Shown here one piece after another: positions 46,270-58,721 of a DNA stretch of 64,000 nucleotides (the first letter of the stretch is position 1; each line of letters opens with the position of its first letter). The translations under genes were made by a program, and so were the position numbers. The stretch spans positions 4,246,001-4,310,000 of the forward strand of contig JAILWY010000029.1 of assembly GCA_022113835.1 (NCBI GenBank). Reading direction: 5' to 3'. Source of the DNA: Atopsyche davidsoni. Its lineage: Eukaryota; Arthropoda; Insecta; Trichoptera; Hydrobiosidae. The notes under the pieces were generated by a model. That model was not told where the DNA came from, ran no database searches, and was given only the letters and a program-made list of their open reading frames with translations.

Positions 46270-47030
46270 CGGCCTTCAACCCCGAAGGTCTCGCTCGCAG
46301 CGAGCGGCCCGGCAGAAAAAACCCATTATGCGGCGGAGTGTGTGCCGTGTTTATGATATGCTGTCTGTGATTAAATGTGAATTAATCTTCCGAGTGAGGA
46401 TGGGAGCAAATGCCTCGATATTAGTAGAACCGAGAAAACGACAAGTTATTTAATACGTTAAGGGGTCTTTATTTTAAAATCGTTGACCGCGTAGCTAGCA
46501 TGCGAAGCGAATGGGTTAACGGAGTGACCCCAGCCATGCGAGTCGCAAAGGTCAGGCAGGGCTGGAGGTTAGGATTAGTTGAACATTCTATCGACAGGTC
46601 TAAGTGTCTGGCAATGGCGTGAGGTATATATAAACAAAACGGCAGTAAATGCAGGATAACACAAACTTATAGGCAGACTCGTGGATAAATGAAGTTGTTC
46701 TTTTGCATCGCGCTAATCATCATTGAAGTCGTACTCGACAAAACGCCCCACACACGGACAAATGTAATATTTTTATATGCCAGTCCAAATTTAATTATAA
46801 AAAATTCTCTTTAAACAATGCGGCCGTGTAACACCCGCTTAAGCGAAACTAAAAACGAAGAAAAAAAAAAAAAAAAAAGCACACACGGGCGCGGCCGCTG
46901 GGAGGGACGGGGCCCGCGGGTGCGAGGGAGATGGCGATAGGCGCTCCGCCCCGCGCCCGAGCGAGAGGGGGCGCGGGTCGTGACCGTCCGGCGCGGCCAG
47001 GTGAGAGGGCCGGGGACGTGATTCACCGGC
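46270..47030. other. Unrecognised DNA
   Basis: No gene; GC-rich around 46880-47030 next to a poly(A) run at about 46860-46878. Confidence 0.5.
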
Positions 47031-47195
47031 GGGGCCTTCATCCAGCGGGCCGGTGGCACTCTCGCCAGCGAACGGCGACATGTCGTCTTGGGAGAAGACT
47101 TCGTTGCACTATCGTTTTTTAGAGAGGTATTATGGAGGCCTACATCCAGTGGTCGTCACATCGTTATGACTATTGTCTTGAGAGAGGCTTCAATC

Positions 47196-47822
47196 CGGTG
47201 TGTGCATTAATATTTACGGATTTTCTAAGAGATGACGTTACTTGCGTTACGTTGCGCTTTTGTTTTCAACATTTTTTTTTTTGAGCTCTCAACATGTCAA
47301 CTGTGGTACCAACAAAACGCAATTTGCGGGAAGCTTTACTTTTCTGTATCAATTGGAAGAAAAAACCAGCTGAAAGTCACCGATTGCTGTGTGATTGCTT
47401 ATGGTGAGCATGCTCCATAGGCCAGAATATGCGACCAGGCACGGAGTCTGTAATTTTCCATCATGACAATGCTCGGCCACATGTTGCTAAATCGGTTAAA
47501 ACCTATTTGGAAAACGGTGGATGGGAAGTTCTGCCTCACCCGCCTTATAGCCCAGACCTTGCCCCTTCCGACTACCACTTGTTTCAATCGATGCAGAATG
47601 CCCTTTCTGGAATACGCTTCACTTCTGAACGGGGTATCAAAAATTGGCTTCATTCTTTCTTGGCTTCAAAAGACGAACAGTTCTTTTGGGATGGAATCCA
47701 TAATTTGCCCGAAAGATGGGAAAAAGTAGTGGACAATACGTTGAATAGAATATATTGTACCAATTTTTTATAATTAAGCTCCAATTTCACGGAAAAATCC
47801 GAAAAAATTAATGCACACACCG
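47196..47822 (+). mobile_element. Mariner element, internally deleted
   Basis: Inverted ends CGGTGTGTGCATTAAT then a/t TTT a/t CGGATTTT, 27 of 29 identical (47196-47224 and about 47794-47822). A TA follows the right end, but the left flank reads TC, so the left edge or its TA has changed. About 627 bp, half of an intact mariner. It contains both ends of the transposase. Confidence 0.85.
47294..47773 (+). pseudogene. Mariner transposase, broken
   Basis: The N-terminus starts at 47294 (MSTVVPTKRNLREALLFC, then WKKKPAESHRLL), a helix-turn-helix segment like other mariners, and shifts frame near AYGEHAP at about 47398-47419. A deletion of roughly 150-200 residues removes the first catalytic Asp. 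From 47429 a frame of 114 codons holds the second and third catalytic Asp in HHDNARPH and SPDLAPSDYHLF, 34 residues apart, the DD34D signature of mariner. It then runs through a conserved C-terminus to a stop at 47771. Not functional. The intact C-terminal frame suggests fairly recent decay. Confidence 0.88.
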
Positions 47823-47884
47823 TATACTATGATATAATTCAAAATGAGGCTTTCATCCACATAATTGTCTTGAGAGATATCGTC

Positions 47885-49905
47885 ATCTAGCGTGTAGTGA
47901 TATTAGTACTTTAGTCTTACCACCTATGAGAATAATCTTTTTTTTGTATAGTCAACACACCAGTTTGGAATTCGCCTACAAGAAATATATCAAAAGCATT
48001 TACATCACGTGTATCTTGGGTGTAATACCACGTTCTCCGGCGTTTCGGTCGAAAATGCGGCACAACGCCCAAGAGAGCGGAGCAGTGAGAGCGAATATTT
48101 TAAAATAAAATTATCCAGCGAGACAATTACATTAATTCACAAACATCATTAAGAAGTTTCGGCCGAAGGAGACGCGTAAATCAACCCTCGGTCTACAAAT
48201 AAAAAGGGGAGGGAAAAAAAAATTGAATCAGTAAGCAAACACTACAGAGAATATTAAATTCTCGTTTCTCAAGAGCGCTAGTATTTTCGGAGTATATTCT
48301 ATATCGATAAATTATGTGGAAAAATTTACAGCGGCCCGTGCGGGGGAGACTTGTCATTTTTCCAATAAAACCTTCAGGAAGAAAATAATCGTCAGTAAAA
48401 ATAACACGGGGCGAACAGGCTCCCCGAGGTGTGCTCGTATGATGTGTCAACAAATTGCACTCACAGTTCGATCTCTTGCTATTTACCTGAGGGGTACTTT
48501 GAAAAGTGATTTTTTTTATGGTGATATATATATATATATATTATTATACCTCCCCGCTTTCCCCTATTACACTATTTTCCCCTTAGAAAACAAAAAACAG
48601 CATGATTATATGCTCAGTGAAATGGTCGCCAACCTCCTCTGAGTAGTCACTTGATGAAGAACTTAATAATGATTAAATTTGATACAAGCTTTAATTCGTT
48701 TGCGTATAAACAAAATCGCGTTTTTTTTCTCGTCGTTTCACTCAACGATCAATCATTGTTATCATTAAAAAGTACGCAACCAAAGCGGAGGTGATTCTTG
48801 GAATCGAGAAGAAAAATATGCGAAGCGTTTCGAAGACACGATTTTCACGGCCGCGAGAGAGACAATGAACCTGGGAATGTTTAATTGTAAGTAGCCCACT
48901 CAGCTGATTCACTAACGATAAAATAATTATGTTTCCACCTAGAGTGCATGAAAAAAAATAAGATAGGATTTATACGGAAAACGTTTAAATCGCCCGGGAG
49001 TAATCAATCAATGTTGCCATCCATCGCAGCGTTCTCGGGAAGTGATTCACGCGGCGACACACAAACACGCCAATATTTATTTTTTATATGTCTGAAAGAT
49101 ATTAAGTGTCAGATATTTGAAGCCTAAATTCGTGTTTACAGGTGATAATATAATCTTAATTATTTTTGTCTTGTCTCCCATTAAGGTCTACCGAAGATAT
49201 ATCGCATATTCATTGGATCACTATTGAAAGATAGTTAACAACGATAGGTCAGATCGTACATTTGCATACCGTGACATATCGGTAACAAACTATAAAACCT
49301 TTTTTTAAATTCCATAAAAGAAACTTATAGGATCAACCATTTTGTTTTGTGACAAGTCGAACTAATTTACCGCTAACTTTTGGAAATTGAGTGAAAACGT
49401 GATTTAGTATAAGCCAGTGGAACAAATTATATATAGATATTTTTTATGCACGAAAAATATATTTTAAATTTCAAAGAAAGCTATTTTCATAATCAGTTAA
49501 AATTATTTAGTTTTCTTTTTCACGAAAAACATACAAAGTATTTTTTTGAGTATTTTTCCTTAAATTAACACATAATTTCCTAACTCTTTTTTTCATGGAA
49601 AAAAAATCATGCAATTAAGGGTTTTAAACAGGTGTCGCGTTTATAAAAGGCATAAAATAAATCTCAACTAAGCATTTATTCGCCATACTCAATAGGCTTG
49701 ATTTTTTGTGAAAAGGATGGCACAAAAGGCTGTTTGTTGTCGCGAATTGCTGCTGCGCTTATCTAACGCATTTTTTTGACACACAACACAATGATCTGCC
49801 TGTCCACAATCCGAACAGGATGTGCTTTCCAATGCGAAGACAATGACGAATGCTAAGCGGCGGCGAATCACACAGCCATTAAGAAGAGTCTTGGGCGATC
49901 CATCG
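47885..49905. other. Unrecognised intronic DNA
   Basis: AT-rich; no gene. The one recognised item is the LINE 3'-end fragment at 48566-48660. Confidence 0.55.
48566..48660 (+). repeat. LINE 3'-terminal fragment
   Basis: attacactattttcccctta then tgctcagtgaaatggtcgcc, aacctcctctgag and tcacttgatgaaga. It translates as MLSEMVANLL, the end of the LINE ORF. Confidence 0.6.
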
Positions 49906-49911
49906 ACCACA

Positions 49912-50109
49912 CAGTGTTTCTCAACCTTCATTCATTAAAAAAATATTTATATTTGACGCCTTCGAGAATTCGATAAAAGCACATGTGTTAATTTGTAGTA
50001 GAAGATAAATTATTTTTTTAATTATTTGTAATGCAGTAAGTGTGAATAAGATTGGCGTCGCCCCTGTGGTTCCAGCGCCGTTCGCGTCCCACTGCTTTGA
50101 GAACCACTG
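49912..50109. mobile_element. hAT MITE
   Basis: 198 bp between CAGTGTTTCTCAA and, from the right, CAGTGGTTCTCAA (12 of 13). This is a common hAT end. The 8-bp flanks cgaccaca and gtccggag do not match, so the target duplication has decayed or an end is shifted. Confidence 0.6.
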
Positions 50110-50587
50110 GTCCGGAGCATACCACACCGCGGGTTCGAGCGTGTGTCATGGAACAAAGATGCTCCGATCCGGCGGCGCGTATCCTTCGTATTAATAACAG
50201 ATTATTAGCATATGATACGCCCGGAGCCGTGAGAGAACAGCCATTGTGGAGCCGTCTGCTTCATCATCAAGCATGAATAGCCAAAATACTAGAAGACTAC
50301 GTACTACCACAGAAAGCGATAATTTTTGCGATAATAGCTTTAAAAACAATTTATGATAAATGCGTTTTTTTTTTTATATTTTATGCATCGGATATTTTTT
50401 TTGACAACGGCGTCGGAAAAGCCAACACCGGAGCGACTCGACTCGACAATCTCAACACAAACTTTTCACCTAAACTCGTCAAAACAATGTCTTTATCAAA
50501 GTATGCAAATTCTATTTACACAAGCAAGTGCCAGTAACGAACTCCGCATTTAAATAATAAATTGACAACGGAATAATTACCAACAGA

Positions 50588-50648
50588 CAGCGCGAGTCCG
50601 ACTATCCGAACGGAAACTCTCCGGATATTCGATTATCCAAATCTCGCG
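50588..50648. mobile_element. pogo-like terminal fragment
   Basis: gcgagtccgactatccgaac, gaaactctccggat and cgattatccaaatctcgcg resemble the ATCCGAA-rich inverted ends of pogo-family elements. No second end found. Confidence 0.35.
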
Positions 50649-50699
50649 CAAATAATATGCATCGATTAACATTGTTAATAAATGTATTTATTATATTTA

Positions 50700-52600
50700 A
50701 CAGCCAACCAAATCAAATAAGGCATTGAACTGGTCCGGTGCTTTGACCAATTGAACCACTGTGGCATGTTTGCAATCTCAGAGGGTTTTCAAAACTAAGG
50801 ACAGCGTCTTGGGCAGAATGTCAACGGATATGGGACACCGCGCCTCGCGGGTTGGGGAGCGCTGGGCCGGAGTCCGATCCCGATTATTGGTCGTGTATAG
50901 CGAGTCATAAGTCTGGCTGCAGCGTCGGGATCGCTGCACCATCATTGGTGCTTGATAGCCGTCAATCAGGGGCAGCCGTCGGCCGGATAAATTAAAAGAA
51001 ATGGACGTTTTATTAACGGGACTGTCTTTAACTTGGTTTGGATCGAATACACGACTTGATCGTGGCTTTGGATGTTAAATAAGATTTAATGTATTATACA
51101 TAGATTTTTTTATTGCGTATGAAATTTAAAATCATTGAAACGTTGGAACAGGTGAATCAAAACATTATTTGTACAAATACCTAAAAAAAAAAAAAAAAAA
51201 AACGGGATTATTATAACAAGCCATCAGAATACAATAAGCAAAAAAAGAAAGCCTATTTGTTTGAACTATAATAATTCTTTTTGATGTAAAGTTGGAATAG
51301 TTCCGACAATGCTTTCGTAGACAATGCGCCGCTATTGTCGAATGTATTGACCTTTTATTGTTCGATATGTATTCGGCACAAAAACCCCCATTGTGCCCGA
51401 GCAACAGAGCGTTTTCAATATACAACACAAACGCACAAAAATGTCACAAAAAGATCGGTTTCGTTTGTGATACGTTTAAACAAAAAAAATGCCAAAGAGA
51501 TTGCGGTAGTTTTGTTATATTTAAGTTTATATTAGGTTATAGTGATGGTATCTTCGTGCTTGGTAGCGTAATTAGAGAGAGCCGTTATTTAGTAATTTGA
51601 CAATACCGAATAGTAGTCTCTACAGCGTGACCGCAGTGATGGGCACAACCGAATAAATATTATCGATTCGATCGATCAAACAAAATACTTTTTTCATATC
51701 TTATATCGAATTCGTATAATCATCTATTTGGCCCAGTGACAAAATATTTTTTTTAGATCAAAATTTATCTTTAATAAATCGAGTATTGTAAACTCGATTA
51801 ATATCTAATAGATCGATTGCGGACATCACTAGTAGCGCATCAAACAAGGTAATGCATCGGATACTGGTTTATATGGAGCAAACCGTCTCGAAGTCTCGGC
51901 CGGGTGCTTTTTTTTTTTTTTTGGTTCACCGTGTTTACAGGTCTGGTCGAATGAAATATTCCAGCGTATCAGGTTAAAATATTTTATCTTTTAATGAAAG
52001 ATATGGAGATATCGTAAGGCATGCAATGCTTGATGCTCCAACGAATCGCACGCCACTGGCAAAAATACGCAAAATGTGGATTTGTGAAAGTACCCTTCAT
52101 CCAGGAGCGTATATAGACATGATGTAATGATAAACGATAAATAACACTATAGTATCGTAATATTTATTTCCTGACCCCAAAACTCTATCAAGTATCAAAA
52201 AAAATTCTATAATATTTTTTTTTTTTATAAATCCGGGAGAAAATATTTCAAAATACATAATAACACAATTGTTTTGTATTTTTCAATAATGAATTTTTAA
52301 TTATAATTCAAAACTTTGACAGATGCATTTAAAATTGCACCGGACGCGAATAAAAACTGAACTCAATTAAAAAATATTTTATAGGCTCTGGAAGCACTTT
52401 TGAAAAGCTTTTAAGTAATTATGTGCCATTTTAATTCGTTAAAAAATAATTTATTTCAATGATAAACACAGCGCTGTGGAAATTTTATATAAATTATAAA
52501 ACACAACAATTAAAATATTTTATATATATATTGTATAAATAATCTATCATTGCTCTTGTTGAAAATTATTTTTGTAACAAATCGCATCGTAAATATTCCC
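50700..52600. other. Unrecognised intronic DNA
   Basis: No gene. Poly(A) run near 51183-51202 and poly(T) near 51909-51922; gcacgccactg at 52048-52058. Confidence 0.55.
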
Positions 52601-52633
52601 TGGGAAGTATAGGCATCGGAAGATGAAAGCTTA

Positions 52634-52860
52634 TGTGGATGCAGAATTTGAGCCAGTGGCTGAATATTATAAAAATATGTTCAATGATATGTACGGTCAC
52701 CATTCTGAGGAGAGGCACCCGAAGAAGAAATAATACGTCACATATAAATGTATTGTATAACAAGCCCGGCTTTGTGACGTCACACACGACAGCAAAGCTG
52801 TGTTCTGACAATGCTACAACGGATCTCCCAGATGCGGCTATAATTCAATGTTATGAATGA
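52634..52860 (+). repeat. LINE 3' end joined to local repeat R
   Basis: tggatgcagaatttgagcca and tcaatgatatgtacggtcac with ctgaggagaggcacccgaag match the LINE 3' end; the first phrase recurs at 4705 and, in reverse, at 60505. Next comes gtgacgtcacac and ctgacaatgctacaacggat, a diverged copy of the module repeated at 53340 and 53610. Confidence 0.5.
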
Positions 52861-53089
52861 AATTTATTAAAAAAATCATCGAATATGTGGTCACCTTAGT
52901 AAAAAAATATTTCAAGACTACGCATCAAATTTTGTTATCAAAAAATTGGCTGTTTAATGAAGACATGTTTTTTTTTCTTCACAAGAGTGACCACAAATTG
53001 ATTGGCGAATAGGTAAATATTCATTTTATTATAATTTTTTTTTAATAGTAACCATTACACCTTTGCTCAGGTATCATGTGAGGTATGAT

Positions 53090-53720
53090 ATACCAACAAT
53101 GCCGCAATTACAAACAGATCTAGTCGAGACGCCGTTGCGATTCGAGGAACACGAAGACCCGGCGTAGCAAATGTCTGTGAATAGCACAGCAATAAATCTT
53201 ATATTTTTCGAATTTATATATTTCCAGAGTGACGTCATAACCATATAAATGTAGGGTGAAGCGAGACTGTGGAGTGCGTAGCTACAAGTGTTTTATGTAT
53301 ATTACAAGCATTTATTATTTATTTCAAAGTATAACCAGTGCGGCCCTGCATCGGTGTTACGAGTGACGTCACAGCGTCTTCTAACAATATCGTATTTACA
53401 AACAGATCTTGCCTAGACTACTATATTATGCAATTGCACACGTGTAGATTGTGCATGGCTACCGTGAAGAATATCAGATCTAAACGCCAGGGCTTTGTAA
53501 GGAAAGGATTATACAATAATGTGCTCAGTGAAATGGTCGCTCGATGAAGATGAATCCGTGTAGAGTAAAGCAAAATCAACGGAACTAAAAAAAAAATTGT
53601 ATATAACGAATGCGGCCCTGCGTCGGTGTCGCAGGTACGGAGCGAGCTACGCGGGCGTCTTCCAACAATGCCACAATTACAGACACATCTGTCCGAGACG
53701 CCGTTACAATGGTCCACTTA
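53090..53720. repeat. Local repeat cluster R
   Basis: Three copies of a module: aacaatgccgcaattacaaa with cagatct and gagacgccgttg at 53095; gcggccctgcatcggtgtta with tctaacaatatcgtatttac at 53340; gcggccctgcgtcggtgtcg with tccaacaatgccacaattac at 53611. The first two lie near TGACGTCA palindromes (53230, 53364). The middle copy is followed by the LINE 3'-end block at 53474-53560. Either a SINE-like element or a local duplication; I do not recognise the family. Confidence 0.55.
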
Positions 53721-53724
53721 CACG

Positions 53725-55915
53725 CGGCCGTGTGTGGCGTGTGTGGCGTGTATGCCGTGCAACGCCGTGAATCGACGGCGAGACATCAATCAATATTTGT
53801 ACGCGGCGAGTGGTTTCTTGCTCCGCTCCGCTCCTTATCAGCCTCGTAGCGGTGCTCTTGACCGGCGGGTCTCGTGAGACTTGGAGACTGGCGGTGCAGT
53901 CTGATGAACTGCATGCAGAGCACACTCAATTTTAGGGGACCTATTTACCGGACAAGGTGTGTTAATCATGCCCTGTGCCGTGAGAGTATGTAAAGAAAAG
54001 CATACGCGTAGCACAAATGAAACACGGCTTCCAGAAAACCGCAGAGCATATAATAAATCAAATCAAACATTCCACACAAAAAGGCAAGAAATTTAAATAA
54101 TACCAACAAAAAAAAAAAAAACTAATACGAAATACCAACTACATCGATCGTAAATCAGCTCGGTCATAAAAATAAGCGAAACCTCAAACGATATGGCAAG
54201 GGAAGTAAAAAAAAAAAAAAATGTATAGAATATTCTCGATGAGCGAATCGCAAGACATTGTATTAGAGTCGAGCGAAACCGCGAAAACCAATCACGGGCA
54301 GTGCCTTCCAGGTAGCCGCCATTGTTGGGGCTTAATGAATTTCCTCACCTGTGATGAATCACGGCCGGAGAAAAGAACCCAAAGCCAGCGCCTGAATGGA
54401 CTGTCAGATCTGATATTGATTTCAGCGTTACATACGGGGAAGGCCTCGGCTACCTAGTAATTAGTTTTGATTCTATCAAGGGTCCCCCCTTCGGGGTGAG
54501 GAGATTCGGTTTTAAATCTAATCGGCCACTACTTGCTATTCATATTTCTACTAGAAGGGTTAAAGGCTCAACTAGGAAGGAATGTGATCACAAGATGGCC
54601 TCTGCCTTGTGATGCTTGAAGAGCAGACAACAGAATAGTCGATCGAAGCTAAAAAATAATTTGCAGCGTGATTGGCTTGACACGTTTATATGTGACGAGG
54701 AACTGTGGTGAAGGACCGCTTCTGGGAAGGCGGCTCCAGGTAAGCAAGTGACGCACTACCTGTGTACGGATTCATCTCAATTTTAGCGAGAAACCTTCTC
54801 AGCTGTAACAAATGCTTTAACCTAAAAAAAACTCAAAATAATTTTGCGTTTAAACAACTGTCTTATTTTATGGGTTCTTTGGGATACGTGGCCTATGTCG
54901 TCCCCAAAACAACTCAACCATATTCCATGGTATATAATTTTGACGCAGGGGCTGCGAACCACCGTTTTGGCGCCGCTAAGGCAAGGTAGGGCGAAACCGC
55001 GAACCATGAAATCCCGAATTAGTGTCCGCCCCGGGAGCCGGCGCACAGTGGGGACGAACACGCTGAATTTCGAGCCAAGTCTCTGTTTACATTTTTATGA
55101 TTTTTTTGTTTTTTTTATTTGCATTTCCGCGACCTGGAAGATTGTTGTTTGATGTGCGCTGTGTAATTTAATATTGAATGTTTTGTTATTACATTTTTTT
55201 TTTTTTTTTTTGAGAGCGTTCGTTCCATAAAACTGGAATAGAATTCCGTGTAATCACGTTTTGTAAGCATGGACTTTTAATACGGTATAAAATTCAATTT
55301 GCGTACAACTCATGTTACAAACAAAAGAATGATACATTAATAAACATTTTATAAATATATGCCTTAACATTGTATAAATAATAATGAGGGAAGTATGATG
55401 CACGATTTGAGATGCCAATGTGTAAATTTTGAATGTATAAAATATATATTTTAACACAAAACCAATGAAAAAAACATTAAAACACATTTTCGTATATCAA
55501 AATAATAATCAAAAATTTTAATTGCCTGTAATATCAAAGTTTTTAAGCTATTCGTATTTGTTAATTAAATATTAAATACTACAAAAAACTAGTCATTAAT
55601 AAATGAATTTCTGCTGTGTTCAAATATAAAATTATAAGATATTTGTTCACAAGAAACAATTTAACAATTAATGGTTTTATTTTCAACAAATTTAGAAATT
55701 CAATAAATAGGAAAACAAACGACTTGAAACCTCAATAATGAGAATTCGCTGAGATATTATTTATAGATATTTCCAAGAGCCTCAGATTCAATTTATTTCT
55801 AATAGATATTAAAAACACATCCAAGAATCGAAAATAAAAAAAATAATGGGGATGGGGGGACAAGTAAATGAAATTTTAATTAACAAAATCAATAAAATAT
55901 AGTATATTCAACGCT
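53725..55915. other. Unrecognised DNA
   Basis: No gene. The donor-like caggtaagc near 54737 has no pyrimidine tract before it. Strongly AT-rich from 55150 on. Confidence 0.55.
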
Positions 55916-55917
55916 TA

Positions 55918-56268
55918 TTAACACACTTTAGGCGGGTATTTGAGCGTGCGAAATCTAGTCAAAATAAAAAGTTGAACCACTTCATGCACACTTTACGGAT
56001 TACTTGGCATCACAACAACACCACCTTGTCCTAAAAGTTGTTCAATAATCGGAGGATTATCATTCTCTGACCACTCCACTTCTTCATTGTCACATTGCTC
56101 AGTATTGGTAGAAATAACGTTGACGAGTCCAAAACAAACATTTCGAGCTGTAAACCTAAAGAATAAAACCACCTTCTGCCGCTTTTAGAGTAAACACATT
56201 CAAAAAGGTATTAAGACAGCAGTCCGCGAAACGGGTACTAGTACCCGCCCCGCCTTTTAGTGTGTTAA
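55918..56268 (-). mobile_element. Non-autonomous piggyBac-like element with TTAA duplication
   Basis: TTAA at 55918-55921 and 56265-56268 flank 343 bp. Ends are CACACTTTAGGCGGGT on the left and CACACTAAAAGGCGGG from the right. The palindrome CGGGTACTAGTACCCG is at 56232-56247, near the transposase start side, exactly as in the decayed copy at 11935-11950. On the minus strand the interior encodes an acidic leader containing EEVEWSENDNPPIIEQLLG followed by VVMPSNP and a stop, then jumps to the element end; the catalytic domain is deleted. An internal-deletion derivative of an autonomous element. Confidence 0.85.
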
Positions 56269-56609
56269 TACTTCCACAGAATTCTTTATATATTTTTAAA
56301 TTTTGCTTACAATTATGATAGCTCGCGATTCATTCGTCTAAAATCGGCGCGTCGGGGCGATGGCAGAAACGACCGGTGATTTTGAATATCCCGCCGTGGG
56401 GGCAGGGGCGGCGAATTTATTCAAAGGGTCGTAAAAAAAGAGAGGCAGAGGTGGCGAGGCAAATCCACTCGGCGAAACGACGAAGACAATGCTCATCTGC
56501 ATGGTAAAGGCGGCTGGGGTGGGGGAGGGGGCGCGCCGGACGGCAACGGGGCGCGCGCCCCATTCACCCCCTCCCCCCTAATATACTTCCAAAATATATC
56601 AAATATATA

Positions 56610-57005
56610 TTGAAATTTTCAGGTATACATCGGATATTATTACTTCATAGAATTTTAAAAAAATATTTATTAAAATTCGCATTTTTGCCTATAATATCAT
56701 ACGCATACTCCGATGCTATCCCTAACACGGTTTTTAAAGGGGCCTCACTCCATAATCGATGTTTTTTCATAATATTTCTCGAAAATACTACTGCACCAAT
56801 AAAATTATATACATTCCTTCATCTACGGATATTTTTTTTTTTAATATTGAAGTATATCCATTTGGAGATTATTATGACTGACGGATCTAGAACCCTAAGA
56901 GCATTTACGTGTACTTTTTTTTAATTGGAATAAAAAGATTATATGTAAACCTATGGTAAGGAATTAGTTTCAGGACTTTATTTGACCTTGAAAAAGGACG
57001 TTAAT
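56610..57005. repeat. TTAA-repeat relative, copy G
   Basis: Shares agaaccctaagagc and tttttttaattggaataaaa with 27490-27540, and cgaaaatactactgcaccaa with the end of copies A and F. The 104-codon frame across it has no known match. Confidence 0.5.
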
Positions 57006-57007
57006 CA

Positions 57008-57175
57008 AATAATAAAAAATATTACTAATATGATTATGCACATACATAGAAGATGATTTAAAGAAACTCTCAGAAAAATATCATCGCGATTTGTGTGGGA
57101 TTTGAACCCACATCCCCTGGCTTACATTGCTGGTGTACTAACCCTTGTACTAACGAATCACTTTTACACTCACAC
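57008..57175 (-). repeat. tRNA-derived SINE, reverse copy
   Basis: Minus strand: tRNA-like head with a near-perfect B box GGTTCAAATCC, then cgcgatgatatttttctgag, aaatcatcttctatgtatg and catattagtaat. Same family as 38179-38592. A target gene product is not expected. Confidence 0.8.
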
Positions 57176-57194
57176 TGTACATATGAACCAATAT

Positions 57195-57285
57195 TGTATG
57201 TATGAACTAATGTACCTAAACATATTAGTAATAATATAATAAACCCGTAATGGGTAATAAATACGTATTTGATTGACGTCCAATC
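57195..57285 (+). repeat. SINE tail fragment, opposite orientation
   Basis: aaacatattagtaataatat with aaacccgtaatgggtaataa and atacgtatttgattg, the SINE 3' half on the plus strand. It faces away from the minus-strand copy just to its left, so the two heads meet. Confidence 0.75.
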
Positions 57286-57289
57286 CAAA

Positions 57290-58715
57290 AAATAGACATA
57301 CGTAATATACGACATAAAGAAGTAGACCCATTAGTGTCGTTAAAAAAAACAAATCCAAGTATTTTTCTCTTCGATACTCAAAAATGCTGCAAAACTCCTT
57401 GTAATATTTCTTGAAAATATTCATTTTAAAAAAATTGTTGGCTGGAGCGTTACAGCGGCGCGCGCCGCGGGGGGCGCGTCTGACTCCGGGCGTGTGCCAA
57501 ATCCGTGTTGTCTGTTCCGAGTTGGGATGAATCAGAAAAAATAAAAAAGGCTATTCTACAACTGTGAATGAGGAGCCCTGGCTCGTTAAACCTGAGCTAA
57601 TCAACGTAAAACTTTAGTGCGCGATATTTGAGGTTTATCGCTTTCTCGCAGGCCCGTCTTTAAATATAAACTTTATATCGAATGTACGAAGACGTTTAAT
57701 GCATTATTCAAGACACTCAACGATATTACAATCCAGAAACATATGCAATCACTTAAATGAATTCAACGCAAGCTAGTTATATCGGTTTTATATTAAAAAA
57801 AAAAAATACTAATTTAACGACGACCACGAAGAGACGTGAAGAATTCTTCGATTTATTTTTAACACAAGTGGAATTTTATTAGTAAATTCTAATACCATGA
57901 ATTGACCACGCCACAGATGATGACTATTAAAGTGTTTGAGTGCAGAAGATGAGAGCAGTTTAAAACTCTTTAAAAAAAAACTAAAAAAATGAAAAATGTC
58001 TTCACCACGATTGCGAATATCCGGTCGCAAATATATGACTGCGATGTGAAGAATTAAACGATCTATCAAAGTGTGTGCTAAATTTATGAAACGAATAATA
58101 TTATTGCGCAAAAATTGGGCGAATAAAAAAGGCCACGAGGGCGGCTCGTGTATTACACAAAAGTGGGAGAATTTCAAATCACGTACTTACATAAATAATG
58201 GCTGAGAATTTATTATCGCCATTTAAAATGTTATTAGAATTATCATCGCGACAATGTGAGAGACTCGGCGCGATTAAAATTATTTCACTCGGATGTCGGC
58301 AGGGCTGCCCCCTTAGAGAAGTGGGCTCCGTGGGGCTTGAGGAGCAGAAAATGTTTAGGAGAAGGAGCAGAGATAGCGGTGGATGGTGGATGCGACTTCT
58401 GTTCTGGGGGATGGTTGAAGAACGGGGCTGGTGGAAGGGTGGCAGCCCTGGCGCAGGGGCGGAAGGAATTCAAATGGCTGCCACCCCCGCCGCCCCTGGT
58501 TCGATTCTTCGCGAGGAGTGTCTCGGCGGCGATAAAACACGGAATTCTGGCTACGTGATTCGGGCGGGCGCCAAATGAGAGAAGTTCCCGGATTCCTGGC
58601 CGCGTGATGAAATGTCCCCGGCGCCCCCGGAGCCTCCGCCTCCGCCCTGGGCGGCTCGTTAAAAATATTATTATTTCAAACCGTACTACTATTAAAAAAA
58701 AAAAATTTTTTTAAA
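57290..58715. other. Unrecognised DNA with GC-rich patch
   Basis: GC-rich at about 58270-58660 with overlapping frames on both strands and no known protein. Short CpG-rich block near 57455-57490. Confidence 0.5.
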
Positions 58716-58721
58716 TTACAA

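Larger units (their letters stand above)
47032..47880. repeat. Degenerate tandem repeat hosting a mariner
   Basis: Partial units start with gaggcctacatcca-like sequence and end attgtcttgagaga: ggccttcatccagcgggc at 47032, gaggcctacatccagtgg at 47135, gaggcttcaatcc at 47184 and gaggctttcatccac at 47846. attgtcttgagaga is exact at 47172-47185 and 47864-47877. The mariner occupies the interval between the third and fourth starts. Confidence 0.55.

Noticed and set aside
47196..47822. Intact, active mariner
   Set aside because: Half the usual length, with a frameshift near residue 40 and the first catalytic Asp region deleted.
54715..54745. CAG|GTAAGC on the plus strand as a ratchet point
   Set aside because: Upstream sequence is purine-rich (gggaaggcggctccag); no acceptor.
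58198..58578. Plus-strand frame of 126 codons starting MAENLLSPFK
   Set aside because: Four frames are open together in a GC-rich patch, which is a composition effect; no homology recognised.
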